Positions 1 through 8,187 of a stretch of DNA of 46,430 bases are shown here, in pieces (positions within the stretch are counted from its first letter, which is position 1; the number at the start of each line of letters is the position of its first letter). Under the pieces are notes generated by a model, which worked only from the letters and a program-made list of their open reading frames with translations, did not search any database and had not been told where the DNA came from. The DNA lies in assembly GCA_002239065.1 (NCBI GenBank), contig MPNO01000035.1, forward strand, positions 1 to 46,430, in the 5' to 3' direction. A program made the position numbers and the translations under genes. Source of the stretch: Defluviicoccus sp. bin129 (lineage in GTDB: Bacteria > Pseudomonadota > Alphaproteobacteria > MPNO01).

Positions 1-8
1 GCCGCAGG

Positions 9-57
9 CCTGTGGACAAGTGGACAGCCGCTCCGCGCCTGACCACTTCCCCACAGG
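9..57. repeat. Imperfect inverted repeat with DnaA-box-like core
   Basis: The arms at 9-23 and 43-57 are reverse complements at 13 of 15 positions. The left arm contains TGTGGACAA, the reverse complement of TTGTCCACA, a DnaA-box variant known from GC-rich bacteria. TGTCCAC occurs twice in tandem on the minus strand here. No replication gene is nearby, so the role is unknown; a terminator or protein-binding site is equally possible. Confidence 0.3.
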
Positions 58-91
58 CCCAACAACCTCAACAGAAGCGGTCAATCGATGT

Positions 92-123
92 GCTAGCAAA
101 ACCGGACAAATCTACTTGCTAGC
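92..123. repeat. Perfect 8-bp inverted repeat GCTAGCAA/TTGCTAGC
   Basis: GCTAGCAA at 92-99 and TTGCTAGC at 116-123 are perfect reverse complements with a 16-base spacer. The repeat lies just past the 3' end of the small minus-strand gene at 148-333, so it could be a terminator stem or an operator. It has no run of T after it. Bases 1-147 hold only this repeat and the preceding one. Confidence 0.35.
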
Positions 124-147
124 GACATGCGTGCCGTGGGACCCGGA

Positions 148-333
148 CTATTCGACGGGCGTGCAGGATCGACGAAGTCCGGCACGGTCATGCAATTCGT
201 CGCGCGTAGGCGGGCGGCCGTCGATCCAGCTCAGCTTGCGCGGTTTCCTGGACAGAATGCGCTCCATGGCGAGGTCGTACTCGTCCTTCCCACGCCGCGC
301 CCCCACGCCTTCCTCGACGGTGATCTTCTTCAT
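148..333 (-). CDS. Small antitoxin-like protein (61 aa)
   Basis: The 61-residue product begins MKKITVEEG and contains the segment LSWIDGRPPTRDELHDR. This resembles the C-terminal tail of small VapB-type antitoxins, which often end in a PPTRDE-like motif. In such relatives the protein usually stops at about this motif, whereas here it continues for about ten residues with no obvious counterpart. No PIN or other toxin gene follows in bases 1-147, so the gene may be an orphan antitoxin or the remnant of a pair. The family assignment is tentative and the coding call rests mainly on the conserved-looking C-terminal motif. Confidence 0.45.
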   Translation of the reverse strand: MKKITVEEGVGARRGKDEYDLAMERILSRKPRKLSWIDGRPPTRDELHDRAGLRRSCTPVE

Positions 334-386
334 GGCACCGATTTCGTGGCGACCGCTTCTCTATAGGCAGAGACTCTGCCCGGCGA

Positions 387-596
387 TCACCCCGCCGCCG
401 GCTGCGCGGCGAAGCGCCCGCGGATCTCCCCGCGCATCTCCGAGACCTCGCGGGCCAGATCGTCGACCTTGCCTTCGAGCCGATCCACCCTGCTTTCGAG
501 CCTCAAGAACAGGCGGAACATGAACATCGCGAACGTACCGCCCGAGGCAAGCAGGGTCGCGAATCCGCCCAGCATGGTGATGATCTCGGCGCTCAT
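387..596 (-). CDS. Small membrane-anchored coiled-coil protein (69 aa)
   Basis: Residues about 5-30 (IITMLGGFATLLASGGTF and following) form one hydrophobic membrane segment. Residues about 33-60 have heptad-like spacing (LESRVDRLEGKVDDLAREV) typical of a short coiled coil facing the cytoplasm. The layout matches many small uncharacterised proteobacterial membrane proteins that oligomerise through a coiled coil. Start at ATG 596. The gene is divergent from the J-domain gene at 674, and the two share a 77-base upstream region. No specific function can be assigned. Confidence 0.7.
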   Translation of the reverse strand: MSAEIITMLGGFATLLASGGTFAMFMFRLFLRLESRVDRLEGKVDDLAREVSEMRGEIRGRFAAQPAAG

Positions 597-673
597 GGCA
601 CAACTGTAGCGGGTGTTTCTCCTGTCGTCCAGCCGCAGCCCGTCGGCGCGGCGACGCGTGCTATTCTGGCATC

Positions 674-1300
674 ATGAAGGACCCCTACGAAGTCCTCGGG
701 ATCGAGCCGGGTGCGACGCTGGACGAGGTCAAGCGCGCCTATCGCGCGCTCGCCAAGGAACTTCACCCCGATGCCAACCCCGACGACTCGGTGGCCGCCA
801 ACCGGTTCCGCGAGGCGACCGAGGCCTACGGCCTGTTGAGCGATCCCGAGCGCCGGGCCGAGTTCGATTCCGGCGGCTGGCGGCGCGGCTACGCCGACGG
901 GTTCGGGCCCGAGCGCGCGCCGTGGGGCGCCGACGACGGCGTGTTCGACTTCAACGACGGGATCGGCGAACGCCCGATCGACCTGTTCGGCGACATCGCC
1001 GGCAACCGGCGCGGCCGGGTGTTCGGCGCCGCCAGCACCTCGCTCGCCTTGCCGGGCGAGGACCTCGCCGAGACCGTCGGCATCACCGTCAAGGAGGCGG
1101 AGGAGGGCACCCGCAAGGTGGTCGATCTGGTCACCGGCGCGCGGGTCGAGGTGATCGTCGCCCCCGGCACCGAGAGCGGGCGGACGCTCACCTTCGAGGG
1201 GCTCGGGCTCCCCGGGATCGGCGGCGCGCCGCCCGGAGACCTCAACGTGGTGGTCGAGATCCTGCCGGCGCCGATGCTGGACGGCGAGGGCTCAGGCTGA
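674..1300 (+). CDS. J-domain co-chaperone, DnaJ-like (208 aa)
   Basis: Residues 3-70 are a canonical J domain, with the helix II-III loop signature HPD at residues 31-33, which stimulates the ATPase of a DnaK-type Hsp70. A Gly/Asp-rich linker follows. Residues about 135-200 resemble part of a DnaJ/CbpA C-terminal client-binding domain (VTGARVEVIVAPGTESGRTL). The zinc-finger region of full DnaJ is absent and only one beta-domain remains, so this is a short J protein rather than the housekeeping DnaJ. Its last 9 bases overlap the convergent transporter gene. Start at ATG 674; a TATTCT hexamer lies only about 10 bases upstream, so the leader may be short. Confidence 0.85.
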   Translation: MKDPYEVLGIEPGATLDEVKRAYRALAKELHPDANPDDSVAANRFREATEAYGLLSDPERRAEFDSGGWRRGYADGFGPERAPWGADDGVFDFNDGIGERPIDLFGDIAGNRRGRVFGAASTSLALPGEDLAETVGITVKEAEEGTRKVVDLVTGARVEVIVAPGTESGRTLTFEGLGLPGIGGAPPGDLNVVVEILPAPMLDGEGSG

Positions 1301-2161
1301 GCGGACCATGCGCGCGTCGCGCCAGGTGCAGTAATAGGTGCAGCCGAACAAGAGCGCCGCCCCCGCCCAGGTCCAGACGCTCGGCAGCTCGTCGAAGAAC
1401 ACGAAGCCGAACAGCGCCACCATCGGCAGCCGGAGATAGAGCACCGGAGAGACCAGGCTCGCCTCCGCCGCGGCGAGCGACTTGGTGATGCAGATTTGCG
1501 CGCTCAGCGCCCCCAGGGCAAAGGCGAGGATCCAGGGCATGTCCGCGAGCGTCGGCGTCACCCATGTGACCGCCGCCGGGATCGCGGCGATCGGCACCTG
1601 CATGACGAAGCCGTAGAACAGGATGGTGCGAATGCGGTCGTCCCGCGCGAGAAAGCGGGTCGAGACGTCCACCACCCCGAACAGCAGCGCCGCGGCGAGC
1701 GCGATGGCGACGCCCGCGTTCACCTCCGCGAATCCCGGGCGGACGATGATCAGCACGCCGACGAAGCCGAGCACGGTCGCGATCCAGCGATGCGCGTAGG
1801 CGCGCTCCTTGAGCAGGATTACCGCGAAGATCAGGGTGAAGATCGGCAGGGTGAACTGGAGCGCCACCGAATCGGCGATGGTGATCAGCCGCACCGAGTA
1901 GTAGCCGCAGAACATCGCCGAATAGGCGAAGGCGGCGCGTGCGGCGTAGAGCCGGAGATTGTTCGTCCTCAGCCCTGCCCGCCCGACCCGGACCAGCCAG
2001 GGCAGAAGCACCGCGATCCCGAAGACCAGGCGGAAGACGACGATCTCGAAAGTCGAATAGGAGGCCGACAGATGGCGGACCAGCGCGAGCGTCACCGAGA
2101 AGGCGACCGCCGCCCCGAACATCCAGAGCACCCCGACGACCGGGTTGTGGCGGCCGTTCAC
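1292..2161 (-). CDS. EamA/DMT-family transporter (289 aa)
   Basis: This is an integral membrane protein with about ten hydrophobic segments arranged as two EamA repeats, the architecture of drug/metabolite transporters that export small metabolites. The start is a GTG at 2161 that overlaps the TGA of the upstream molybdenum hydroxylase gene (GTGA), so translation is probably coupled. The reading frame stays open much further upstream, but there it only shadows the hydroxylase gene. Its operon position after a luciferase-like monooxygenase and a hydroxylase suggests uptake or export of their substrate or product; that is inference. Its stop overlaps the J-domain gene by 9 bases. Confidence 0.85.
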   Translation of the reverse strand: MNGRHNPVVGVLWMFGAAVAFSVTLALVRHLSASYSTFEIVVFRLVFGIAVLLPWLVRVGRAGLRTNNLRLYAARAAFAYSAMFCGYYSVRLITIADSVALQFTLPIFTLIFAVILLKERAYAHRWIATVLGFVGVLIIVRPGFAEVNAGVAIALAAALLFGVVDVSTRFLARDDRIRTILFYGFVMQVPIAAIPAAVTWVTPTLADMPWILAFALGALSAQICITKSLAAAEASLVSPVLYLRLPMVALFGFVFFDELPSVWTWAGAALLFGCTYYCTWRDARMVRSA

Positions 2162-4475
2162 CCGCCGCCGCCCGCCCGCCGGAAGTTCAGCGCCCGCCAG
2201 ATGCGCTCCGGGGTCGCGGGCAGCGGGACATCCGCCACCCCGCGCGCGGCGAGCGCGTCGGCGACGGCGTTTATCGTCGCCGGCAGCGCGCCGGTCGGCC
2301 CCGATTCTCCCACCCCCTTGGCGCCGATCGGGTTGGAGGCGGTGGGAATGCCGGCGCTCGCGACCGCGAAGGCGCTGAGGTCGTCCGCGCGCGGCAGGGC
2401 GTAGTCCATCAGCGAGCCGGTCAGCAGCTGGCCGGTCTGCGTATCGGACCGGATCTCCTCCATCAGCGCCTGGCCGATTCCCTGGGCGATGCCGCCATGC
2501 AGCTGGCCGGCATAGAGCATCGGGTTGATCACCCGCCCGGCGTCGGAGACCCCGACATAGGCGACGATCTCGACGGCGCCGGTCTCCGGGTCGATCTCGA
2601 CCTCGCAGATTTGGGCCGAGCTCGGCCAGTTCCAGTATTCCGGCGCGTACCAGGCCTGCGCCCCGAGCCCGGGTTCGAGCCCGGGCGGGAGGGGCTCCGC
2701 GGCGGCGGCGGCGATTTCGGCGAGCGTGACCGACCGGTCGGTCCCGGCGACCGAGAAACGCGCTTCCGCATAGGCGATGTCGGTCTCGGCCGCTTCCATC
2801 AGATGGGCCGCGATCTTCCGCCCCTTGTCGATCACCTTGTCGGCGGCGAGGCGGATCGCCCGGTCGAGCGCGAGTTGAAGGTGCCGCGGCCATGGGCGAC
2901 GAGATCGGTGTCGCCCTGGACGAAGCGGATGTCGCCGGCGGCGACGCCGAGGCACGCGCACAATATCTGCCGGAAGATTGTCGCATGGCCCTGGCCGTGA
3001 TCGACCGTGCCGGTCATCAGGGTCAGCCCGCCGGAGGGATCGACCCGGATCTCGGCGGTCTCGACGATCGGGGTCGAGGTCTTCTTGACCGTATTGGCGA
3101 AGCCGAAGCCGCGCAGCCGGCCGCGCCCTTCCGCTTCGCGCCTGCGCGCCGCGAACCCGGCATGGTCGGCCTCGTCCAGCGCGCGGCCGAGATTGGCCGG
3201 GAAGTCGCCGCAATCGTAGACGTAGCCGAGCGCGTTGGTCCACGGCATGCGGTCGGGCGTGACGGTGTTGATGAGCCGCAGCTCCGCCGCCGGCATGCCG
3301 AGCTCGCGGGAAGCGAGGTCGACCAGACGCTCCAGCACGAAGGCGGCCTCGGGCGCGCCCGAGCCGCGATAGGGCGAGGTCGGGGTGGTGTGGGAGTGAA
3401 CCCCGCGCACCGCGACGTGCACCGCCGGGGTGCGGTAGACCCCGGCGAGCGTGCCGAGATTGCCGACCGGTGGGCGCGGCCCGCGGGTCGACAGGTAGGC
3501 GCCCAGATTGGCGTCGGTCGAGACCCGGAGCGCGAGGAAGCGCCCGTCCCGGTCGAGCGCGAGCGCGGCCTCGGTCGCGCATTCGCGCGCGTGGTCGTCG
3601 GTCGCGAGCCCTTCGCTCCGGCTCGACACCCATTTGACCGGGCGCCCGATCTTGCGCGCCGCCCACAGCACCAGGACGAGCTCGGGATAGTTGGGCCCGC
3701 GCGTCCCGAAGCTGCCGCCGATGTCGCCGCACACCACGCGCACCCGGCTCTCCGCCACGCCGAACACCGCTTGCGCGAGATCGCGCCGCAGCGTGTGCGG
3801 GTTCTGGACGCCCGAATGGAGGGTGTAGCGGCCGTCATGCGCGTCGAAGAAACCGACGCAGCCGCGCGGCTCCATCATCGCCCCGGTGATCCGGTTGATC
3901 GCAAAGCGCCGGCGTATCACATGCGGCGCGCTCTCGAGCGCCGCCGCGACCGCCGCCGCGTCGCCCTCCTCATGGGCGAAGGCGACGTTGTCCGGGCAGA
4001 ATGTCCAGACCGCCGGCGCGTCCGCGCCAAGCGCCTGTTCGGTGGTCGTAACGGAAGGCAGCGGCCGGTACTCGACGGCGATGCGTTCGGCCGCGTCCAT
4101 GGCGCATTCCACGGTCTCGCCGACGACGAAGGCGACCGGATCGCCCACGAAGCGCACCCGGTCGCGGACCAGCGCGGGGCGCGGCGGGTCGATCATCGGC
4201 GTGCCGTCGGGCCGGCTGCGCTTGTCCTCGCAGGGCAGGAAGCCGTGACCGTCGGCGTCCCAGCCCCGCCCGTCCAGGACCGCGAGCACGCCCGGCATCC
4301 GCGCGGCCTCCGCCGTGTCGATCCCGGCGATCGCCGCATGCGGGTGGGGCGAACGCAGGACGACGCCATGCGCCAGCCCGGGGAACGCGATGTCGTCGAG
4401 ATAGCGCCCGCCGCCGGTCAGCAGCCGGCGGTCGTCCGCCCGGACAACCGGGGCGCCGATCCCGTTCGCGGTCAT
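2158..4475 (-). pseudogene. Xanthine dehydrogenase-family molybdopterin-binding subunit, frameshifted
   Basis: The product belongs to the aldehyde oxidase/xanthine dehydrogenase large-subunit family, which hydroxylates aromatic or aldehyde substrates at a Mo-MCD centre. The N-terminal part (MTANGIGAPVVRADDRRL) reads in one frame from ATG 4475 through HGRGTFNSRST. The rest (AIRLAADKVIDKGRK to the TGA at 2158) reads in another frame. Compared with the intact paralogue at 35801-38134, five bases at 2860-2864 replace 18 bases, a net 13-base deletion. Adding 13 bases would restore a 776-aa protein, against 777 aa for the paralogue. The catalytic glutamate motif (KGVGESG) survives downstream of the break. 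No FeS or FAD subunit gene is adjacent. As it stands, a truncated, probably inactive product is expected. Confidence 0.85.
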
Positions 4476-4503
4476 CGCGGACCGGCGCCGCGCGGGCGCT
4501 CTG

Positions 4504-5685
4504 CTATTCGGCCGCGACGAGCTCCGGCTGCTCGATATGCGAGGCCTGCAGCGTCGGCATCACCTCGGCGGCGAATTTTTCCATGTTCTTGCGCGTGAGG
4601 TCGGCCGGCAGGGTGCCGAACTGGCAGAGCGCGAGCACGTTGCCGAGCGCCACCCGGCGCTGGCAGTCGAGCAGCTTCTCGCGCACCGTGTCGGGGCTGC
4701 CGATCACCACCACCTCGTCCTCGATCAGCGACTCGACGGTCTGGCTCCGGCTCAGGCTCGACTTGTGCTTGCGCACGTTCTTGAGCGAGGCGATCGAGGT
4801 GTAGCCCGGCGGCAGCAGCATCTCCGGCGGGTTGCGCAGGAACTTGTTGGCGAAGGCCTCGATATGGGGCCTCGCCTCGTCGCGCGCCTGCTCGTCGGTA
4901 TCGGCGACGTAGATCGGCACCAGCCAGCCGAGCTGGTCGGGGCTCGCCTCGTAGCCGTGTTCCCTGGCCTTGTCGCGATAGGCGTCCATGAACCGCTTCA
5001 CCGCGCGGAACGGGCTGTAGGTCTGGAGATAGGTGTATTTGCGGTCCGGATGCGCGGTCCACTCGATGGTCTCGGTCGAGCCCTGGGACGGGCACCAGAT
5101 CGGCGGGTGCGGCTCCTGGTAGGGGCGCGGCCACAGATTGACGTATTCGAAATGGTAGTGCTCGCCCTCGAAGGAGAACGGCCCTTCCTCGGTCCAGGCG
5201 CGGATCACCAGGTCGTGCGCCTCGTGGAAGCGGTCATGCGAGAAGGCCGGGTTGGCGCCCATCGAGTAGTACTCGCAGCCGATGCCCCGCACCATGCCGC
5301 TGATCAGCCGCCCGCCCGTGATGCAGTCGATCATCGCATGCTCTTCGGCCAGCGTCAGCGGGTGCTCGCGGATGCCGAAGGCCGAGCCCACGATGGCGAT
5401 CTTGACCCGCTCGGTACGCCGCGCCAGCGCCGACGCGGTGACGATGGGGGACGGCATGATGCCGTAGGCGTTCTGGTGGTGCTCGTTGACGCAGAGCCCG
5501 TCGAAGCCGAGCTCCTCGCCGTATTCCAGCTCGTCGAGATAGCGGTTGTAGAGCTCGTGCCCCTTCTTGGGGTCGAAATAGCTGTTCGGCAGGACCACCC
5601 AGGCCGAGCGGTACTTCTTGTCGTAGTCGAGGTCCAGATAGGCGTAGGGCATCAAATGAAAGAGGAAGACCTTCATCGCGCGCAT
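4504..5685 (-). CDS. LLM-class flavin-dependent oxidoreductase (393 aa)
   Basis: This is a luciferase-like monooxygenase-fold TIM barrel of near-typical length. Features include CVNEHHQNAYGIMPSP near residue 60, the conserved GGRLISGMVRG region near residue 130, and an insertion before the C-terminal GSPDTVREKLLD segment. Relatives use reduced FMN, or F420 in F420 producers, to oxidise organic substrates; which cofactor applies here cannot be read from the sequence. Two starts are possible, ATG 5685 and ATG 5676. The AGGA a few bases before 5685 favours the first. It is the first gene of a minus-strand operon with the molybdenum hydroxylase (28-base gap) and the DMT transporter. Confidence 0.85.
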   Translation of the reverse strand: MRAMKVFLFHLMPYAYLDLDYDKKYRSAWVVLPNSYFDPKKGHELYNRYLDELEYGEELGFDGLCVNEHHQNAYGIMPSPIVTASALARRTERVKIAIVGSAFGIREHPLTLAEEHAMIDCITGGRLISGMVRGIGCEYYSMGANPAFSHDRFHEAHDLVIRAWTEEGPFSFEGEHYHFEYVNLWPRPYQEPHPPIWCPSQGSTETIEWTAHPDRKYTYLQTYSPFRAVKRFMDAYRDKAREHGYEASPDQLGWLVPIYVADTDEQARDEARPHIEAFANKFLRNPPEMLLPPGYTSIASLKNVRKHKSSLSRSQTVESLIEDEVVVIGSPDTVREKLLDCQRRVALGNVLALCQFGTLPADLTRKNMEKFAAEVMPTLQASHIEQPELVAAE

Positions 5686-5774
5686 CCTGTCCTGTGGGCG
5701 GATCGAGTGTAGGGGAACGGGACGGGGGGAACAATCGAGCCGGGGCGTGGGGACCGAAACCAGGCCGCGACCGT

Positions 5775-6101
5775 TCAACGGACTTCCACGAGAACCTCTC
5801 CACCCGCCAGAGCCGATTCGATATCGGAGAATTGAGCGGCCAGCCGGTCGTGGAGGGCGTCTGTAGACGTGTTGCCGAAACGTAGCCAGACCACCCGCAG
5901 GCCCGGCGCGCGCCGGGCCCGCTCGGCAAAATCGGCATCCTTGGACCAAATGACGGCACCCTTCTTTCGCGCCAAGGCCTCAATGAGGTCGTCTGTCGCG
6001 GCGCCCAGGCCGAGGTCGTTCACGTGATCGCAGCTATGGCCCCTGTTCGACAGCCACCGGGCGAGGCTGGGGGGCAACTGCGCATCGATCAGGAAGCGCA
6101 C
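5775..6101 (-). CDS. DUF5615 PIN-like protein (putative toxin, 108 aa)
   Basis: The protein starts MRFLIDAQLPPSLARWL, the standard opening of DUF5615 (Mut7-C-like) proteins, with an Asp at residue 6. A second acidic cluster lies in VIWSKDADFAERA near residues 50-60. The family has a PIN-like nuclease fold and is commonly paired with DUF433 proteins as a toxin-antitoxin-like module, which is the arrangement here: it starts 3 bases after the DUF433 gene. Activity is inferred from the family. The surrounding G+C is lower than in neighbouring genes, suggesting acquisition. Confidence 0.85.
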   Translation of the reverse strand: MRFLIDAQLPPSLARWLSNRGHSCDHVNDLGLGAATDDLIEALARKKGAVIWSKDADFAERARRAPGLRVVWLRFGNTSTDALHDRLAAQFSDIESALAGGEVLVEVR

Positions 6102-6104
6102 GGA

Positions 6105-6746
6105 TCAGGCGGCGGGGACAATGCGATGGTCGATTGCGGCAGCCCCGTAGGCGAGGGCAGCCCTGACGTCCTGTTCGCTCAGATAGGGGTAGTCGGCCAG
6201 CATGACGTCCTTCGACACGCCCGACGCCATCATTTGCAGGATGTCGCAAACCCGGACCCTGGTTCCACGAATGTGCGGGCGCCCGCCGCAGATCGCGGGA
6301 TCTATGCCGATCCGGGCCGTGATATCCGGAGGTTCGGCGACATCGTCCAGAACCCCTGCCGGCACGCAAATTCGGGCGCCCTTGCGCGGACCGGAATGCC
6401 CGTAGCCTCTGAGAAAGTCGCGGAGCGCCCGGTCCAGCGCGTCCGCGCGGGAACTGCCCGGCTCGACGACGTGAAACCATCGGCGGAGGACCGGTTCGGT
6501 TATCCGGCCATCCCTCGCATGCCGCTCACGAAAATACGCTTCGGCCGTGTTGTCGGCATATCCCACGAACTTGGATGGCGCGAACAGCCACTGTCCGCCA
6601 GCCGGTCTGGCCGCATACCATGCGTGCACGTACGACATCAGCCTTTTCAATTCTCCGCCGAGTCGCTCGTCTGCAAGTTCGGCTTGGTATTGCCAAATGT
6701 TTCTGATCGCTTGGTCTTGGTTGGTCACCAATGCGATGTCGGTCAT
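6105..6746 (-). CDS. DUF433 antitoxin-like protein with long N-terminal extension (213 aa)
   Basis: Residues about 143-205 form a DUF433 domain (IDPAICGGRPHIRGTRV, then ILQMMASG and LSEQDVRAAL), a helix-turn-helix-like fold found in antitoxins partnered with DUF5615. Typical DUF433 antitoxins are only 70-80 residues. Here about 140 extra N-terminal residues contain a distinct segment with GQWLFAPSKFVGY, YF and DGRITEPVLRRWF that I do not recognise as a named domain. The gene is first of the pair and is followed directly by the DUF5615 gene. A nearby inverted repeat upstream suggests autoregulation. A line I counted (6661-6720) is only 50% G+C. Confidence 0.8.
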   Translation of the reverse strand: MTDIALVTNQDQAIRNIWQYQAELADERLGGELKRLMSYVHAWYAARPAGGQWLFAPSKFVGYADNTAEAYFRERHARDGRITEPVLRRWFHVVEPGSSRADALDRALRDFLRGYGHSGPRKGARICVPAGVLDDVAEPPDITARIGIDPAICGGRPHIRGTRVRVCDILQMMASGVSKDVMLADYPYLSEQDVRAALAYGAAAIDHRIVPAA

Positions 6747-6764
6747 GGGTCCATCTCCGAAGAT

Positions 6765-6802
6765 GTCTAGACAGCTTAGAGTAAATCTAGTTCATCTAGA
6801 TT
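6765..6802. promoter_or_regulatory. Palindromes upstream of the DUF433/DUF5615 pair (putative operator)
   Basis: An 8-bp palindrome GTCTAGAC (6765-6772) is followed by a perfect inverted repeat AATCTAG (6784-6790) and CTAGATT (6796-6802) with a 5-base spacer. They lie 19-56 bases upstream of the minus-strand start at 6746. Toxin-antitoxin operons are usually repressed by their own antitoxin through such palindromes. CTAG is rare in bacterial DNA, which makes three copies in 38 bases notable. The operator role is inferred. Confidence 0.5.
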
Positions 6803-6933
6803 ATCGAGTCAATGCCGTAAATGGTCAGGAACCCAGGCTTGGACGCACTGCTACAATCGGCAGTTGCAAACCCGTAGCCGCTGCGGGCCGGGGCAGAATA
6901 GCCAGTCAAATAGTGGGTTTGCCCGCCGGGAGC

Positions 6934-7020
6934 TGGTACGGGTGGCCGGACTCGAACCGGCAAGTCCTTGCGGACAGCGGCTTTTGAGGCCGCCGCGTCT
7001 ACCAATTCCGCCACACCCGC
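6934..7020 (-). tRNA. tRNA-Leu (anticodon CAA)
   Basis: The 87-nt gene folds as a class II tRNA. The acceptor strand GCGGGTG (from 7020) pairs with CACCCGT, a D-arm GGCGGAATTGGTAGACGC follows, and the anticodon stem GCGGC/GCCGC encloses loop CTCAAAA with anticodon CAA (6986-6984). A long variable arm and the T-arm GGTTCGAGTCC follow. The 3' CCA is encoded at 6934-6936. It reads UUG leucine codons. Nothing else is visible between 6803 and 6933. Confidence 0.96.
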
Positions 7021-7093
7021 GTTCCGTGCCGCACTGTGCAGCAAATTCTCGCGCGTCTCAACGATTTCGCCCTTCCGGGGCTATAGTCGCGGC

Positions 7094-7675
7094 GTGCTGA
7101 GACGCCTCTATGACTGGACGATGGGGCTCGCCGGGCGCAGGGGCGCGGTGTGGGCGCTTGCCGGCGTGGCCTTCGTCGAGGGGTGGTTCTTCCCGATCCC
7201 GCCCGACGTGCTGCTGATCCCGATGGTGCTGGCGGCGCGCGACCGGGCGTGGCGTTATGCGGCGATCTGCACCGCGGCCTCGGTGGCGGGCGGGGCGTTC
7301 GGCTACGCCATCGGGCTTTTCCTGTTCGAGGCGGCGGCCCGGCCGATTCTCGCCTTCTACGGATACGGAGAGGCCTTCGCCGCGTTCGGCGCGCGCTACA
7401 ACGAATGGGGCGCGTGGATCGTGTTCGGCGCCGGCTTCACCCCCTTCCCCTACAAGCTGGTCGCCATCGCGAGCGGCGCGACCCGGCTCGATCCGTCGGT
7501 TTTCGTTGCCGCCTCGGTCGTCGCGCGCGGGCTGCGCTTCCTCCTCGTCGCGGCGCTGCTCTACTGGATCGGGCCGCCGATCCGCGCCTTCATCGAACGC
7601 CGGCTCGGGTTGGTGACCGCGGTCTTCGCCGTCCTCTTGCTTGGCGGCTTCGCGATTGCCAATTACGCCCTGTGA
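7094..7675 (+). CDS. YqaA/DedA-like inner membrane protein (193 aa)
   Basis: The segment FVEGWFFPIPPDVLLIPMVLA near residue 30 is the signature of the YqaA branch of the SNARE-associated/DedA superfamily. A re-entrant glycine-rich region (FGAGFTPFPYKLVAIASG) follows near residue 115. DedA-superfamily proteins are thought to be lipid scramblases or flippases in the inner membrane. GTG 7094 is chosen as start because it gives the usual family length. The frame is open upstream only through the tRNA. The gene is coupled to dsbB by a GTGA overlap. Confidence 0.8.
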   Translation: MLRRLYDWTMGLAGRRGAVWALAGVAFVEGWFFPIPPDVLLIPMVLAARDRAWRYAAICTAASVAGGAFGYAIGLFLFEAAARPILAFYGYGEAFAAFGARYNEWGAWIVFGAGFTPFPYKLVAIASGATRLDPSVFVAASVVARGLRFLLVAALLYWIGPPIRAFIERRLGLVTAVFAVLLLGGFAIANYAL

Positions 7676-8187
7676 CCGCGATCGAAAAATCCGCCCCGGC
7701 GGCGATCCTCCCCGCCAGCGCGCCGACCCCCGCCGCCAGCCCCCTGATCCTCGCCACGGCGCTCGCCTCGCAATATGTCGGCGGGCTCGCGCCCTGCGAG
7801 CTCTGCCTCTGGCAGCGCTGGCCCTACGCGGCGGCGATCGGGCTCTCGCTGGTGGCGCTGACCGCGCTCCGCCGCCCGGCCGCGCGCTCGGCCGCGGTCG
7901 CGCTCTGCGGGCTTGCCTTCGCGGTCGGAGGGGCGGTCGCGTTCTACCATCTCGGGGTGGAGGAGGGCTGGTTCCGCGGCCCCGCCGGCTGCTCGGCCGC
8001 CGCCATCGACGCGACTACCATCGAGGAGTTGAAGCGCCAGCTCGAAGCGGCCCCCGTCGTGCGCTGCGACGAGGTACCATGGTCGCTGATGGGGATCTCG
8101 CTCGCAGGCTTCAACCTGATCGCGTCGGCCGCGCTGGCGGCGGGCTGTCTTTTCCTGGCGGCGCGGTCATGGAGGCGGCCCGCGTGA
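7672..8187 (+). CDS. dsbB: Disulfide bond formation protein DsbB family (171 aa)
   Basis: This is a membrane protein with four hydrophobic segments. The quinone-proximal redox pair CELC lies near residues 43-46 (LAPCELCLWQRWPY, a strongly conserved DsbB motif). The periplasmic-loop cysteines are in AGCSAAA and VRCDEVPW. DsbB reoxidises DsbA and passes the electrons to ubiquinone, which fits its coupling to the ubiquinone-synthesis gene coq7. The GTG start at 7672 overlaps the yqaA stop, and the stop overlaps the coq7 start. Confidence 0.9.
   Translation: MTAIEKSAPAAILPASAPTPAASPLILATALASQYVGGLAPCELCLWQRWPYAAAIGLSLVALTALRRPAARSAAVALCGLAFAVGGAVAFYHLGVEEGWFRGPAGCSAAAIDATTIEELKRQLEAAPVVRCDEVPWSLMGISLAGFNLIASAALAAGCLFLAARSWRRPA

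Noticed and set aside
1..57. Replication origin based on DnaA-box-like TGTGGACAA
   Set aside because: Only one or two loosely matching boxes, no AT-rich unwinding region and no dnaA, dnaN or parAB genes nearby.
2832..3732. Programmed frameshift in the molybdenum hydroxylase gene
   Set aside because: The two frames are joined by loss of 13 bases relative to the paralogue, not by a slippery heptamer with one-base shift, so a deletion explains it better.
6796..7044. Minus-strand open frame through the tRNA-Leu gene
   Set aside because: The DNA folds as a complete tRNA; the overlapping frame has no protein features.
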